Assembly: GCF_014204865.1 (NCBI RefSeq) | Contig: NZ_JACHMG010000001.1 | Location: 2,790,001 to 2,854,000 of the forward strand | From: Amycolatopsis jiangsuensis | GTDB taxonomy: Bacteria > Actinomycetota > Actinomycetes > Mycobacteriales > Pseudonocardiaceae | Length of the DNA: 64,000 nt | Reading direction: 5' to 3' | Shown here: piece by piece, positions 34,293 to 43,594 of the stretch | Layout: each line of letters starts with the position of its first letter | Numbering within the stretch: position 1 is the stretch's first letter | Made by a program: the position numbers and the translations under genes | The notes under the pieces: generated by a model | What the model saw: only the letters and a program-made list of their open reading frames with translations | What the model was told of the DNA's origin: nothing | Databases searched by the model: none

Positions 34293-35737
34293 ACGCCGTG
34301 CGACACACCGACGTGCTCGTCGTCGGGGGCGGGCCGACCGGGATGACCGTGGCTGGCGACCTCGCCCGCGCGGGACGCTCGGTCACGGTTCTCGAACGCC
34401 GGCCGGGCATCAATCCGTCGAGCCGGGCTTTCGCGACGATGGCCCGCACCCTTGAGCTACTGGACTCCCGTGAGCTGGCCGAGGGCCTGCTCGCGGACGC
34501 GAACCGGGCGCAGGAAGTCAGCCTCTTCGGGGGCGCACGGCTGGACTTGCGACACCTGCGTTCGCGCTACCGGTACGCGATGATCACGCCACAGACCACA
34601 GTGGACACTGCGCTCGGCGGCTACGCCAAGACACAGGGAGCCGACATCCGGCGCGGGATCGAGGTCGTCGGGGTCTGCCACGACGAGGATGGCGTCATTG
34701 TGACCGCCCAGCCGAAGAACGAACCCGGGCAGCGCACCACTTGGCACGCAAGCTATCTGGTCGCCGCCGACGGCGCGCACAGCACGGTCCGCCGCCTGCT
34801 GGCAATCGGTTTCCCTGGCAGGACAGTGCTTTCCTCGGTCGTGCTCGCCGATGTCAAGCTGCGCAACGGTCCCGGTGGCGGGCTCACCCTCGGCAGCACG
34901 GCCGGGGAGTTCGGGTTCCTCGCGCCCTACGGCCGCCACGAGACGGACGGTTCGTGGCACCGGGCGATGGTGTGGGACCGCGGCCACCAGGTTTCCGACC
35001 GCGCCCCGGTCGGGGACTCCGAGGTGGCCGACGTGCTGCGCCGGGCGATGGGCACCGACTTCGGGGTGCTGGAAATCGGTTCCCTGTCACGGTTCCACTG
35101 CGACGAACGGCAGGTCGAGCGGTACCGGCACGGCCGGGTGTTCCTCGCGGGCGACGCGGCGCACGTGCATTCGCCGATGGGCGGGCAGGGCATGAACACC
35201 GGCATCCAGGACGCGGCGAACCTCGCCTGGAAGCTCGCCGCGGTACTCGGCGGCGCCCCGGATTGCGTACTCGACACCTATCACGACGAACGGCATCCGA
35301 TCGGACGACGGGTACTGCGCCAATCCGGGCTCATGGCACGAGGCATCACGCTGTCTCCGCGAATCGCGCGCGGGGCACGCGACCTCGTGGCGCCGTGGCT
35401 CTTCCGTCTCCCGGCGGTACGCGACGCGGTCGCCGGCAGCTTCGCCGGGACCGGGCTGCGCTACCCACGGCGCTCCGGTCACCACCGGCTCGCCGGCACC
35501 CGCGGCACCGAAATCCCACTGACCGCGCAACGCCTGACGGTCGTGCAGCGGACGCCGGGTTTCGTGCTCGTACGGGAACGGGGCGCGGACCGGCCGGACG
35601 AGCCGCGGCTGCTGCACGCCGAGCGCGCCGACCGGGGACCGGCCGTCCTCGTCCGGCCCGACGGCTACCTCGCCTGGGCCGGGTCCTCGGTCGACGGGAC
35701 CTGGCGCGACGCGCTGCGGGAGTGGACCGGTGGGTGA
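34289..35737 (+). CDS. FAD-dependent aromatic monooxygenase (PheA/TfdB type)
   Basis: A 482-aa flavin hydroxylase of the class that oxidises phenols, polyketides or antibiotics using NADPH and O2. The FAD-binding GGGPTGM lies at 13-19, the DG motif in VAADGAHSTVRR and the GD motif in FLAGDAAHVHSPMGGQGMN. A thioredoxin-like C-terminal extension begins around residue 390. GTG at 34289 overlaps the upstream gene. Control by TetR suggests an inducible detoxification role; the substrate is unknown. Confidence 0.9.
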   Translation: MNAVRHTDVLVVGGGPTGMTVAGDLARAGRSVTVLERRPGINPSSRAFATMARTLELLDSRELAEGLLADANRAQEVSLFGGARLDLRHLRSRYRYAMITPQTTVDTALGGYAKTQGADIRRGIEVVGVCHDEDGVIVTAQPKNEPGQRTTWHASYLVAADGAHSTVRRLLAIGFPGRTVLSSVVLADVKLRNGPGGGLTLGSTAGEFGFLAPYGRHETDGSWHRAMVWDRGHQVSDRAPVGDSEVADVLRRAMGTDFGVLEIGSLSRFHCDERQVERYRHGRVFLAGDAAHVHSPMGGQGMNTGIQDAANLAWKLAAVLGGAPDCVLDTYHDERHPIGRRVLRQSGLMARGITLSPRIARGARDLVAPWLFRLPAVRDAVAGSFAGTGLRYPRRSGHHRLAGTRGTEIPLTAQRLTVVQRTPGFVLVRERGADRPDEPRLLHAERADRGPAVLVRPDGYLAWAGSSVDGTWRDALREWTGG

Positions 35738-35763
35738 CCCGGCCACACGACCGGGTCACCCAC
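35730..35763. terminator. Bidirectional terminator between monooxygenase and DUF885 genes
   Basis: A perfect 13-bp stem GTGGGTGACCCGG/CCGGGTCACCCAC with an 8-base loop. It includes the monooxygenase stop codon and ends five bases before the convergent DUF885 gene. Confidence 0.85.
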
Positions 35764-35767
35764 GGGT

Positions 35768-37447
35768 TCAGTCCAGCTGCGCCAGCTGTTCCCGCAGGGT
35801 GTCCAGGCCCATGCCGCCCATGCGGAGGGCCTTGGTGTGGAACTGCCTCAGGTCGAAGGCCTCGCCCTGACGCCGGCGGGCGTCTTCGCGGGCCGCGATC
35901 CACAGGCGTTCGCCCAGTTTGTACGCCGGCGCCTGGCCCGGCCAGCCCAGGTAGCGGTCGATCTCGTCGCGGACGTGGGCCTCGTCGGTGATCGTCCGGG
36001 TCAGCAGGAACTCCAGGCCCAGCTCGGGGGTCCAGCGCTCCCCTTCGTGGAAGCCGGTGCCGGCGGGGATCGTCAGTTCCAGGTGCATTCCCAGGTCGAC
36101 GACCACGCGGGCGGCGCGGAACAGCTGGTCCGACAGCATGCCCAGCAGGTTGCCGTCGTCGGAGAGATACCCCAGTTCCCGCATCAGGCGTTCGGCGTAG
36201 AGGGCCCAGCCCTCGCCGTGCGCGGAGACGAACGCCATCAGGCGCTGGTACTTCGTCAGCGTCGCGGCCTGGTTCACCGCGGTCGCGATCTGCAGGTGGT
36301 GACCGGGAACGCCCTCGTGGTAGACGACTGTGAGCTCGCGCCAGGTGACGAAATCCTCGCGGTCGGCGGGCACCGACCACCACATCCGGCCGGGGCGGCG
36401 GAAATCCTCGCTCGGTCCGGTGTAGTACGCGCCGACGCCACCGCCGGGCGGGGCGATCCGGCACTCCAGTGCCATCAGCCGGTCCGGAATGTCGAAATGC
36501 TTGCCGCGTAACGACTTCAGCGCGTCATCTGAGAGTTCCTGCATCCACGCCTCGAACTGCGGGCGGCCGTGCACGTGGTAGCGCGGATCGGCGTCCAGCA
36601 CCTGGGCGGCTTCGGCCACCGAGGCACCCGGGCGGATCCGGCCGGCCACCTCGCGCATGTCCGCCTCGATCCGGGCGAACTCCTGCCAGCCCCATTCGTA
36701 GGCTTCCCGCAGATCCAGTTCGGCGCCGATGAAGTACCGCGACCACAGCCGGTAGACGTCCTCGCCCACCGCGTCCTTCGCCGGGGCCTTCGGGGCCAGC
36801 TCGGCCCGCAGGAAGCCGGCGAACTCGGCGAACGACTCCTCGGCCGCACGGGCACCGGCGTCGAGTTCACCGCGGAGGGAATCGACCTTCGCGCCGGACA
36901 CCAGCTCGCGGAAGAAGCCGGGCCCGTCCTTGAGCCCGGCCCAGGTGTCGCACTGCTCGGCGACCTTGCCGACCTGCCGCAGCGCGGACACCCGCCCGGC
37001 GCCGGCCGCGGCGAGCAGCGACGCCCGCACCCCGGCGAGGGCCTCCGGGACCGCGCGCATGCGGGCGGCGATGTTCGCCCAGTCCTGCGCGGTCTCGTTC
37101 GGCATCAGGTCGAACACCATGCGCAGGTCCTGCACCGGGCTTTCGATGACGTTGAGGGCCGCCACGTCGAGACCCGCGTCGTGGATCTCCAGCTCGAGGC
37201 CGGTCCGCTCGGTGAAGACCGCCTTCGCGACCCGCTCGCCGGAGCCGGCGGGCTCCGCGGCGGTGACCGCGGCCAGCGCGCGCCTGCCCAGCTCCGCCCG
37301 CTCGGCGTGCCCCTCGGGCGAGTAGTCGGTGAGCCGGTCGTCGTACCCCGCGACGCCGAGCATGGTCGCCGCGACCGGGTCCACGGCCGCGTAATCGTCG
37401 ACGTACCGGTCGCAGATACCCGGCACGCTCTGTTCGCTGGAAGCCAT
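35768..37447 (-). CDS. DUF885 family metallohydrolase
   Basis: A 559-aa, mainly helical protein with the zinc-peptidase-like motif HEGVPGHHLQ, followed about 35 residues on by HGEGWALYAE. The family is thought to be related to M32-type carboxypeptidases, but the substrate is not known. No signal peptide is seen, so it acts in the cytoplasm. ATG at 37447 is chosen over GTG at 37456 because TAGCGT lies 7 bases before the ATG and overlaps the GTG region, as expected for a leaderless gene. Confidence 0.9.
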   Translation of the reverse strand: MASSEQSVPGICDRYVDDYAAVDPVAATMLGVAGYDDRLTDYSPEGHAERAELGRRALAAVTAAEPAGSGERVAKAVFTERTGLELEIHDAGLDVAALNVIESPVQDLRMVFDLMPNETAQDWANIAARMRAVPEALAGVRASLLAAAGAGRVSALRQVGKVAEQCDTWAGLKDGPGFFRELVSGAKVDSLRGELDAGARAAEESFAEFAGFLRAELAPKAPAKDAVGEDVYRLWSRYFIGAELDLREAYEWGWQEFARIEADMREVAGRIRPGASVAEAAQVLDADPRYHVHGRPQFEAWMQELSDDALKSLRGKHFDIPDRLMALECRIAPPGGGVGAYYTGPSEDFRRPGRMWWSVPADREDFVTWRELTVVYHEGVPGHHLQIATAVNQAATLTKYQRLMAFVSAHGEGWALYAERLMRELGYLSDDGNLLGMLSDQLFRAARVVVDLGMHLELTIPAGTGFHEGERWTPELGLEFLLTRTITDEAHVRDEIDRYLGWPGQAPAYKLGERLWIAAREDARRRQGEAFDLRQFHTKALRMGGMGLDTLREQLAQLD

Positions 37448-37454
37448 GGCGGGC

Positions 37455-37460
37455 ACGCTA
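37455..37460 (-). promoter_or_regulatory. Leaderless-type -10 element (TAGCGT) of the DUF885 gene
   Basis: TAGCGT on the minus strand, 7 bases before ATG at 37447. Confidence 0.55.
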
Positions 37461-37488
37461 CCGCCCCGCCCGCGCCGTCAGCACCCGA

Positions 37489-38373
37489 TTACGCGCGGGG
37501 CGGCGCCAGGCCCAGCCGGGTCACCACCTCACGCGTGGCCTTGGACCGGTTGAACGTGTAGAAGTGCAGGTCGGGCACGCCTTCGGCAATGAGCTTCTCG
37601 CACAGCTCGGTGACCGCGTCCAGGCCGGCCGCGCGGAACGCCTTGGGGTCGTCCTCGAACGGTTCGAGCCGGTCGAGCAGCCGCTGCGACGCCGGTGCGC
37701 CGGACAGCTTGATCGTGGTGCGCAGCGTGCGCGGCGTGGTCAGCGGCATGATGCCGGGCAGCACGAGCGCGTCGCAGCCGGCCGCGGCCACCCGGTCGCG
37801 CAGCCGCAGGAAGTCCTCGGCCTCGAAGAACAGCTGCGCGATGGCGAAGTCCGCGCCCGCGCGGAACTTCCGGACCAGGTACTTGGTGTCGGTCTCCAGA
37901 TCGGCCGAGCGCGGGTGGCCGTAGGGGAACGCGGACACGCCCACGCAGAAGTCGCCGAGCGAGCGGACCAGCTCCACCAGCTCCTCGGCGTAGGTGAGGC
38001 CTTCCGGATGCGGGACCCAGTCGCCGTAGACGTCACCGGGCGGGTCGCCGCGCAGCGCGAGGATGTTGCGGACGCCGACCGCGGCGTACCAGCCGATCAC
38101 GTTCCGCAGCTCGGCCACCGAATGGTCGACCGCCGTCAGGTGGGCCATCGGGCACAGCGTGGTTTCGGTCGCGACCCGGGCGATGCTGCGGATGGTGCCG
38201 TCGCGGCTGGAGCCGCCCGCGCCGTAGGTGATCGACATGTATCCGGGGTCCAGTGGTTCGAGCTCCCGGATGGCCCGCCACAGCACGGCCTCGTCCGCCT
38301 CGTCCCGGGGCGGGAAGAACTCGACCGAGAACGCGGGCGCGTCCCCCTGCAGCCGCTCGATCACCGACGTCAT
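37489..38373 (-). CDS. metF: Methylenetetrahydrofolate reductase
   Basis: Reduces 5,10-methylene-THF to 5-methyl-THF for methionine synthesis. It is a 294-aa TIM barrel, with FSVEFFPPRDEADEAVLW at the start, YMSITYGAGGSSRDGT for the flavin/folate site and LALRGDPPGD. ATG at 38373 has TACCAT 8 bases upstream and no ribosome-binding site (leaderless). In M. tuberculosis the homologous gene at this position, Rv2172c, also lies next to an idsA-type gene, so gene order is conserved. The MerB-like gene is divergent. Confidence 0.94.
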   Translation of the reverse strand: MTSVIERLQGDAPAFSVEFFPPRDEADEAVLWRAIRELEPLDPGYMSITYGAGGSSRDGTIRSIARVATETTLCPMAHLTAVDHSVAELRNVIGWYAAVGVRNILALRGDPPGDVYGDWVPHPEGLTYAEELVELVRSLGDFCVGVSAFPYGHPRSADLETDTKYLVRKFRAGADFAIAQLFFEAEDFLRLRDRVAAAGCDALVLPGIMPLTTPRTLRTTIKLSGAPASQRLLDRLEPFEDDPKAFRAAGLDAVTELCEKLIAEGVPDLHFYTFNRSKATREVVTRLGLAPPRA

Positions 38374-38381
38374 GGGAAGAA

Positions 38382-38387
38382 ATGGTA
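38382..38387 (-). promoter_or_regulatory. metF: Leaderless-type -10 element (TACCAT) of metF
   Basis: TACCAT on the minus strand, 8 bases before ATG. Confidence 0.55.
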
Positions 38388-38480
38388 GTGGCTCGCGGCG
38401 AGCCCGGGCAGCCGCGCCACGTGGCCTTGACCACGGCTCGAGCGTAGCGTCGGGGCGGATCCTCGACGAAGGAGCCGCCG

Positions 38481-39155
38481 GTGAGCAGCGACGACGATCT
38501 GGACTGGGACGAGGACGTGCGGCTGGCCGTGTACCGGTCGTTCGCCACCCGTGGCCGCCCTCCCGGCGCGCCGGAGCTGGCGGACGCCGCGAACGGCTCC
38601 CTCGCGGTGGCGAAGCAGGCACTGCACCGGATGGCCGATCCGGGCTGGCTGTGGCTGGACGACCGGGAGCACGTGGCGCTGGCCGCGCCGTTCGCGGCGA
38701 TTCCGCTGGGGTTCTCGGTGATGGGTGAGCGCACGCTGTGGTGGGGTGGCTGTGCCTGGGACTCGTTCGCGATTCCGCATGTCGTGGCAGACGAGCCCGA
38801 GGTGCTGGTGGCGACCCGCTGTCCCGGCTGCGGCGAGCCGTCCGCGCTGGTCGTGCGCCGCGACCGGCCGCCGGAGGCCACGCTCGTCGCCTACTTCCCC
38901 GGCTCCCCCGCGGGCCCGGCAGACCGGCGCGCCCGACAGCGGCTGTACTGCGGTGAGTCCTGTGTGGACAGTCCAGGTGAGGTGCTGGACCTGCCCACGC
39001 TGTGGTTTCTGGCGAAGGACTGGTACACCGGTTGCCTCGAGCCCGGCTACCGGCCGCGTGGACCGGCGCAGGCAGCGGAGTACTTCGCGGCGGCGGGTTT
39101 CACCGGCGCGTCGAGCAGCCGAGGGGTGCCGAAGAGGCGGAAAGCGGAGGGCTGA
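38481..39155 (+). CDS. Alkylmercury lyase (MerB)-like protein
   Basis: A 224-aa protein with an N-terminal winged-helix-like region (about 15-75) and a C-terminal MerB-like domain. The segment GGCAWDSFAIP matches the MerB catalytic C-x-x-D (CALD in MerB). A CPGCGEPS motif and later CGESC supply further thiols. No merA, merR or merT genes are nearby, so a role in mercury resistance is doubtful; it may bind another metal or act as a DNA-binding sensor. GTG at 38481 follows AAGGAG. Confidence 0.75.
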   Translation: MSSDDDLDWDEDVRLAVYRSFATRGRPPGAPELADAANGSLAVAKQALHRMADPGWLWLDDREHVALAAPFAAIPLGFSVMGERTLWWGGCAWDSFAIPHVVADEPEVLVATRCPGCGEPSALVVRRDRPPEATLVAYFPGSPAGPADRRARQRLYCGESCVDSPGEVLDLPTLWFLAKDWYTGCLEPGYRPRGPAQAAEYFAAAGFTGASSSRGVPKRRKAEG

Positions 39156-39225
39156 GCACGTTTCGTTCACCACATCCGGGGCACCCGCCGCGTGTGCGGG
39201 CAGCGGTGTCGGTGAGGATGGCGGT

Positions 39226-40317
39226 ATGGACGGGCCCGGATTCGACGCCGATCTCCCGGCGCAGGTGGAGCGTGCGCTGGCCGACTTCCTCGGCCACTCG
39301 CGGGAGGAGATCGTGCGTACCGAACCGGGTGTGGCCGCCGGGATCGACACGCTGTCCGGCTTCGTGCTGGGTGGTGGCAAGCGGATCCGGCCGACCTTCG
39401 CCTGGTGGGGCTGGCGCGGCGCGGGCGGGGCGGCCGGCGGGCCTGCCGCCGAGGGTGCGCTGCAGGTGGTGTCGAGCCTGGAGCTGATCCAGGCGTGCGC
39501 GCTGATCCACGACGACCTCATCGACTCCTCGGACTCGCGCCGCGGCCGTCCGACGGTGCACGTCGCCTCCGCGAAGTTGCACGCCGACCGGGGCTGGCTC
39601 GGCTCGCCGGCCACGTTCGGGCTCGCCAGCGCCGTGCTGGTGGGTGACCTCGCCCTGGCCTGGGCCGACGACATGTTCGCCGGCGCTCCGTTGCCCGCGG
39701 CCACGCTCGCCGCGGCGCGGCCGGCCTGGCGTGCGATGCGCACCGAGGTGCTCGCCGGGCAGTACCTCGACGTGCGCACGCAGGCGGTGGGCGACGCCTC
39801 GCCGGAGGCAGCGCTGCGGATCGACCGGCTGAAGACCGCGGCCTACACGGTGCAGCGCCCGCTGCACCTGGGCGCCGCGCTCGCCGGCGCCGGCGACGAG
39901 CTGATCGGGACCCTCCTGGAGTTCGGCGGCGACGTCGGGGTGGCCTTCCAGCTGCGCGACGACCTGCTCGGCGTGTTCGGAGACCCGTCGGTGACCGGCA
40001 AGCCCGCGGGCGACGACCTGCGGGAGGGCAAGCGCACCCTGCTCGTGGCGCTGGGCCTGCAGCTGGCGGCCGAGCGGGGTGACGACGCCGCGGCGCGGGT
40101 GATCGCGGACGCGATCGGGGCGACCGATCTGGCCGGTGCCGCGGTGGACCGGGTCCGCGAGGCGCTCACCTCGGTCGGTGCGGTGGCCGCGGTGGAACGG
40201 CGGATCGACGAGCTGACCACGTCCGCGGTGGCCGCGCTCGAACGCGCGCACCTGGCCGAACCCGCGCCGTCGGCGCTGGCCGAACTGATCCGGCTGGCCA
40301 CCCAGCGGACCTCGTGA
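39226..40317 (+). CDS. idsA: Polyprenyl diphosphate synthase (geranylgeranyl type)
   Basis: Chain-elongating prenyltransferase, 363 aa, making GGPP for the carotenoid genes behind it. The first aspartate-rich motif DDLID lies at 96-100 and the second, DDLLGVFGD, at 245-253. GGGKRIRP is the isopentenyl-diphosphate site. ATG at 39226 has GAGGATGG upstream. The crtI start overlaps its stop. The same kind of gene (idsA2, Rv2173) lies beside the metF homologue in M. tuberculosis, but without carotenoid genes there. Confidence 0.93.
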   Translation: MDGPGFDADLPAQVERALADFLGHSREEIVRTEPGVAAGIDTLSGFVLGGGKRIRPTFAWWGWRGAGGAAGGPAAEGALQVVSSLELIQACALIHDDLIDSSDSRRGRPTVHVASAKLHADRGWLGSPATFGLASAVLVGDLALAWADDMFAGAPLPAATLAAARPAWRAMRTEVLAGQYLDVRTQAVGDASPEAALRIDRLKTAAYTVQRPLHLGAALAGAGDELIGTLLEFGGDVGVAFQLRDDLLGVFGDPSVTGKPAGDDLREGKRTLLVALGLQLAAERGDDAAARVIADAIGATDLAGAAVDRVREALTSVGAVAAVERRIDELTTSAVAALERAHLAEPAPSALAELIRLATQRTS

Positions 40318-41792
40318 TGCGGACCGTCGGTGCGCACACCGACCACGTGGTGGTCGTCGGAGCCGGGCTGGCCGGACTGTCGGCCGCGCTGCACCTGCTC
40401 GGCGCCGGCCGCCGGGTCACCCTGCTGGAGCAGCACAAGACGCCGGGTGGCCGCGCAGGACAGCAGGACTTCGGCGCGAACGCGGTGGACACCGGGGCCA
40501 GCGTGCTCACCATGCCGGAGCTGGTGGACGAGGCACTGCACGCGGTGGGTGCCTCGCTGGCGGACACGGTGCCGCTCACCCGGCTCGATCCGGCCTACCG
40601 GGCGCGGTTCGCCGACGGCAGCACGCTCGCGGTGCACACCGGTGGCGAAGCGATGGAGGCCGAGATCCGCGCGTTCGCCGGTCCGGACGAAGCACTCGGA
40701 TACCGGAAGCTGCGGCAGTGGCTCACCGAGTTGTACGCGGCGCAGAAGGACCACTTCATCGGCGCCAACTTCGATTCGCCGTTCGATCTCGTCCGGCCGG
40801 AGCTGGTGAAGCTGGCCGCGCTGGGTGGCTTCGGCCGTCTCGGTCCGCGCATCGCCCATTTCCTGCGCGACGAGCGCGTACAGCGGCTCTTTTCGTTTCA
40901 AGCGCTGTACGCGGGTCTCGAGCCGATGCGCGCCTTGGGCGCTTACGGCGTGATCTCGTACATGGACACTGTCGGCGGCGTCTACTACCCGCGCGGCGGG
41001 ATGGGAGCGATTGCGCGCGCCATGGCCGACGCCGTAGCGCGCGCCGGGGGCGAGCTGCGCTTCGGTACCGAAGCAGCGTGGCTGGAGCGCGTCTCTTCTC
41101 GCGTACGCGCCGTACGCACGCGCGCGGGCGAGCGCATCGCCTGTGACGCGGTGGTGCTCGCGACGGAGCTCTCGGCCGCGTACCGCTTGATCGGCGCACG
41201 CCCGCGCCGCGTGCTGCCACTGCGATACTCGCCGTCAGCCTTTCTGCTGCACGGGCACGCGCGCCGGTCTTGGCCGGAGCTGGACCACCACACGATCTTC
41301 TTCGGCCGGGCCTGGCACCGGACCTTCACCGAGATCATCCGCGACGGCACGCTGATGAGCGACCCGTCGCTGCTGGTCACCCGCCCGACCGCGACCGAAC
41401 CGGCGCTCGCCGGGGACGGCGGTGAGATCGTTTCCGTGCTCGCCCCGGCCCCGAACCTGCGTACCGGCCGCATCGACTGGGAACGCGTGGCCCCCGCCTA
41501 CCGCGAGGAACTTCTGCGCACGCTGGAATCCCGCGGCCTCACCGGGTTTCGCGGGGAATTCGTGGTGGACGAGCAGATCACCCCCGCGGACTGGGCGGCG
41601 CGCGGGCTCACCGCGGGCACCCCGTTTTCGCTCGCGCACACGTTTCCCCAGACCGGCCCGTTCCGTCCCGCCAATCTCGTGCGGGCGGCGGGCAACGTGG
41701 TCCTCGCCGGATGCGGGACCACGCCCGGCGTCGGCATCCCGCCGGTGCTGATCTCCGGACGCCTCGCCTCGGAAAGGATCACCGGCCGGTGA
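40317..41792 (+). CDS. crtI: Phytoene desaturase / carotenoid dehydrogenase
   Basis: FAD-dependent desaturase converting phytoene into coloured carotenes, 491 aa. The dinucleotide fold is VVVGAGLAGLSAAL near the N-terminus with the acidic end LLEQHKTPGGRAG, and the C-terminal CrtI signature is GCGTTPGVGIPPVLISG. The start may be GTG at 40314 (GTGA overlap with idsA) or ATG at 40317; both couple translation. Around 40,860-41,220 the sequence uses more CGC/GCG-type codons than its flanks but stays open. Confidence 0.93.
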   Translation: MRTVGAHTDHVVVVGAGLAGLSAALHLLGAGRRVTLLEQHKTPGGRAGQQDFGANAVDTGASVLTMPELVDEALHAVGASLADTVPLTRLDPAYRARFADGSTLAVHTGGEAMEAEIRAFAGPDEALGYRKLRQWLTELYAAQKDHFIGANFDSPFDLVRPELVKLAALGGFGRLGPRIAHFLRDERVQRLFSFQALYAGLEPMRALGAYGVISYMDTVGGVYYPRGGMGAIARAMADAVARAGGELRFGTEAAWLERVSSRVRAVRTRAGERIACDAVVLATELSAAYRLIGARPRRVLPLRYSPSAFLLHGHARRSWPELDHHTIFFGRAWHRTFTEIIRDGTLMSDPSLLVTRPTATEPALAGDGGEIVSVLAPAPNLRTGRIDWERVAPAYREELLRTLESRGLTGFRGEFVVDEQITPADWAARGLTAGTPFSLAHTFPQTGPFRPANLVRAAGNVVLAGCGTTPGVGIPPVLISGRLASERITGR

Positions 41793-42709
41793 CCGAACTG
41801 GACGCCGCCGGCATCGTCGAGCCCGGGCTGCGGGCCGCCTACACCGCATGCCGGCGCATCAACGCCCGCCACGGCCGCACGTTCTTCCTCGCCACCCGGC
41901 TGCTGCCGGGCAGGGCCCGCCCGGCCGCGCACGCGCTCTACGGCTTCGCGCGGATGGCCGACGAACTGGTCGACAATCCCGAACCCGGTGTCGATCCGGC
42001 AGCCGCGCTGGACAAGGTCGCCGGATTCGTCGACGAGGTGTACGCCGGGGGTGAACCGGCCGACCCGGTGCTGCGTGCGCTGGCTGACACCGTGCACCGC
42101 TACGGCATCCGGCGTGCGCTGGTGGAGGCGTTCCTGCACTCGATGCGGATGGACCTGACCGTCACCGAGTACGCCACGTACGCCGATCTCGCCGAGTACG
42201 TCTACGGTTCCGCGTCCGTGATCGGACTCCAGATGCTGCCGGTGTTCGGCACCGTCGGTCCGCTCTCCGCGGCCGAACCGGGCGCGGCCGCGCTGGGCGA
42301 AGCGTTCCAGCTCACCAATTTCCTCCGGGACATCGGTGAAGACCTCGACCGCGGGCGGCTGTACCTGCCTGCCGAGGAACTGGGTGCCTTCGGCGTGAAC
42401 CGGGACGTCCTGCTGGCCGCGCGCCACGCCGGACGGCCGGATCCACGCGTGCGGGCCGCGCTCGCCGTCGCGGTGTCACGCACCCGCGCCGTCTACCGCC
42501 GGGCCGAGGCCGGGATTCCCTTGCTGCGGCGGGAGTCCCGGGCCTGCGTGCGGACCGCGATCACCCTGTACGAGGGCATCCTGGACGAGATCGAGGCACT
42601 GGACTACGACGTGCTCTGCCGCCGTGCGGTGGTCGGCCGCGGCAGGCGGCTCGCGGTCGCCCTCCCCCGGCTGCTGGCTGTACAGGCGAACGGGTTTCGC
42701 CGGCACTAG
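41789..42709 (+). CDS. crtB: Phytoene synthase
   Basis: Condenses two GGPP molecules to phytoene, 306 aa. Two aspartate-rich sites are present: DELVD in FARMADELVDNP and the second in NFLRDIGEDLDRGRLYLP. GTG at 41789 overlaps the crtI stop (GTGA). Together idsA-crtI-crtB form a compact carotenoid operon; no cyclase or ketolase follows, so a linear carotene such as lycopene is the likely product of these genes alone. Confidence 0.94.
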   Translation: MTELDAAGIVEPGLRAAYTACRRINARHGRTFFLATRLLPGRARPAAHALYGFARMADELVDNPEPGVDPAAALDKVAGFVDEVYAGGEPADPVLRALADTVHRYGIRRALVEAFLHSMRMDLTVTEYATYADLAEYVYGSASVIGLQMLPVFGTVGPLSAAEPGAAALGEAFQLTNFLRDIGEDLDRGRLYLPAEELGAFGVNRDVLLAARHAGRPDPRVRAALAVAVSRTRAVYRRAEAGIPLLRRESRACVRTAITLYEGILDEIEALDYDVLCRRAVVGRGRRLAVALPRLLAVQANGFRRH

Positions 42710-42712
42710 GCT
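42707..42712 (+). promoter_or_regulatory. Leaderless-type -10 element (TAGGCT) of the F420-type oxidoreductase gene
   Basis: TAGGCT, which includes the crtB stop codon, is followed by 6 bases and ATG at 42719. Confidence 0.5.
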
Positions 42713-42718
42713 GCGATC

Positions 42719-43507
42719 ATGACCACTCCTACGAACCGGAAGCTGCGGGTCGGGGTCCAGCTGCACCCGCAGCACGCCGACTACGCGAGCATCCGCCGCG
42801 CGGCCGCGGAGGCCGAAGACCTCGGGGTCGACATCGTCTTCAACTGGGACCACTTCTACCCGCTCTACGGCGAGCCCGAGGGCAAGCACTTCGAATGCTG
42901 GACCATGCTCGGCGCCTGGGCGGAGGCGACGTCGCGGGTCGAGATCGGCGCGCTGGTGACCTGCAACAGCTACCGCAACCCGGAGCTGCTCGCGGACATG
43001 GCCCGCACGGTGGACCACATCTCCGGCGGGCGGCTCGTCCTCGGCATCGGCTCCGGCTGGTTCGAGAAGGACTACACCGAGTACGGCTACGACTTCGGCA
43101 CCGCGGGCGGACGCCTGAACGACCTCGCGAGCTCGCTGCCGCGGATCGAATCGCGGCTGGCCAAGCTCAATCCCGCACCGACGCGCAAGATCCCGGTGCT
43201 GATCGGTGGCGGCGGCGAGAAGAAGACGCTCAAGCTGGTCGCGAAGCACGCGGACATCTGGCACGGCTTCGGCGATCCCGAGGTCGTACAGCGCAAGGTC
43301 GAGGTGCTCGACGCGCACTGCGCCGATCTGGGCCGCGACCCCGCCGAGATCGAGCGTTCCTGCGGGGTGGAAGGCGAGCCCGCGGAACTGGGACCGAAGC
43401 TCGCCGAACTGGGCGTGTCCCTGTTCACCGTCGGCGTCGGCGGTCCGGACTACGACCTGAGCGACCTGCGCAAGTGGGTGGCCTGGCGCGACCAGCAGAA
43501 CGGCTGA
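42719..43507 (+). CDS. LLM-class (F420-dependent type) oxidoreductase
   Basis: A 262-aa flavin/F420 TIM-barrel enzyme of the luciferase-like superfamily. Characteristic stretches are VFNWDHFYPLY, ARTVDHISGGRLVLGIGSGW and PVLIGGGGEKKTLKLVAKHADIW (motif cited in parts). Such enzymes use F420 or FMN to reduce or oxidise small molecules; the substrate is unknown. It begins 9 bases after crtB, but a leaderless-type -10 over the crtB stop suggests its own promoter, so it need not belong to carotenoid synthesis. Confidence 0.88.
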   Translation: MTTPTNRKLRVGVQLHPQHADYASIRRAAAEAEDLGVDIVFNWDHFYPLYGEPEGKHFECWTMLGAWAEATSRVEIGALVTCNSYRNPELLADMARTVDHISGGRLVLGIGSGWFEKDYTEYGYDFGTAGGRLNDLASSLPRIESRLAKLNPAPTRKIPVLIGGGGEKKTLKLVAKHADIWHGFGDPEVVQRKVEVLDAHCADLGRDPAEIERSCGVEGEPAELGPKLAELGVSLFTVGVGGPDYDLSDLRKWVAWRDQQNG

Positions 43508-43518
43508 GTACCGCGGGG

Positions 43519-43541
43519 GTCCTCCGCACGCTGCGGGGGAC
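43519..43541. terminator. Hairpin after the F420-type oxidoreductase gene
   Basis: GTCCTCCGC pairs with GCGGGGGAC (one G-T pair) around the loop ACGCT, 12 bases after the stop codon. The Rv2175c-like gene converges on it. Confidence 0.55.
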
Positions 43542-43594
43542 TCCTGCCCTTTCGAACCGGCGCGCTACCGCACGCTCGGTGACCGGCAAAGCGG

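Noticed and set aside
38481..39155. Mercury-resistance operon
   Set aside because: Only one MerB-like gene is present; merA, merR, merT and merP are absent from the window.
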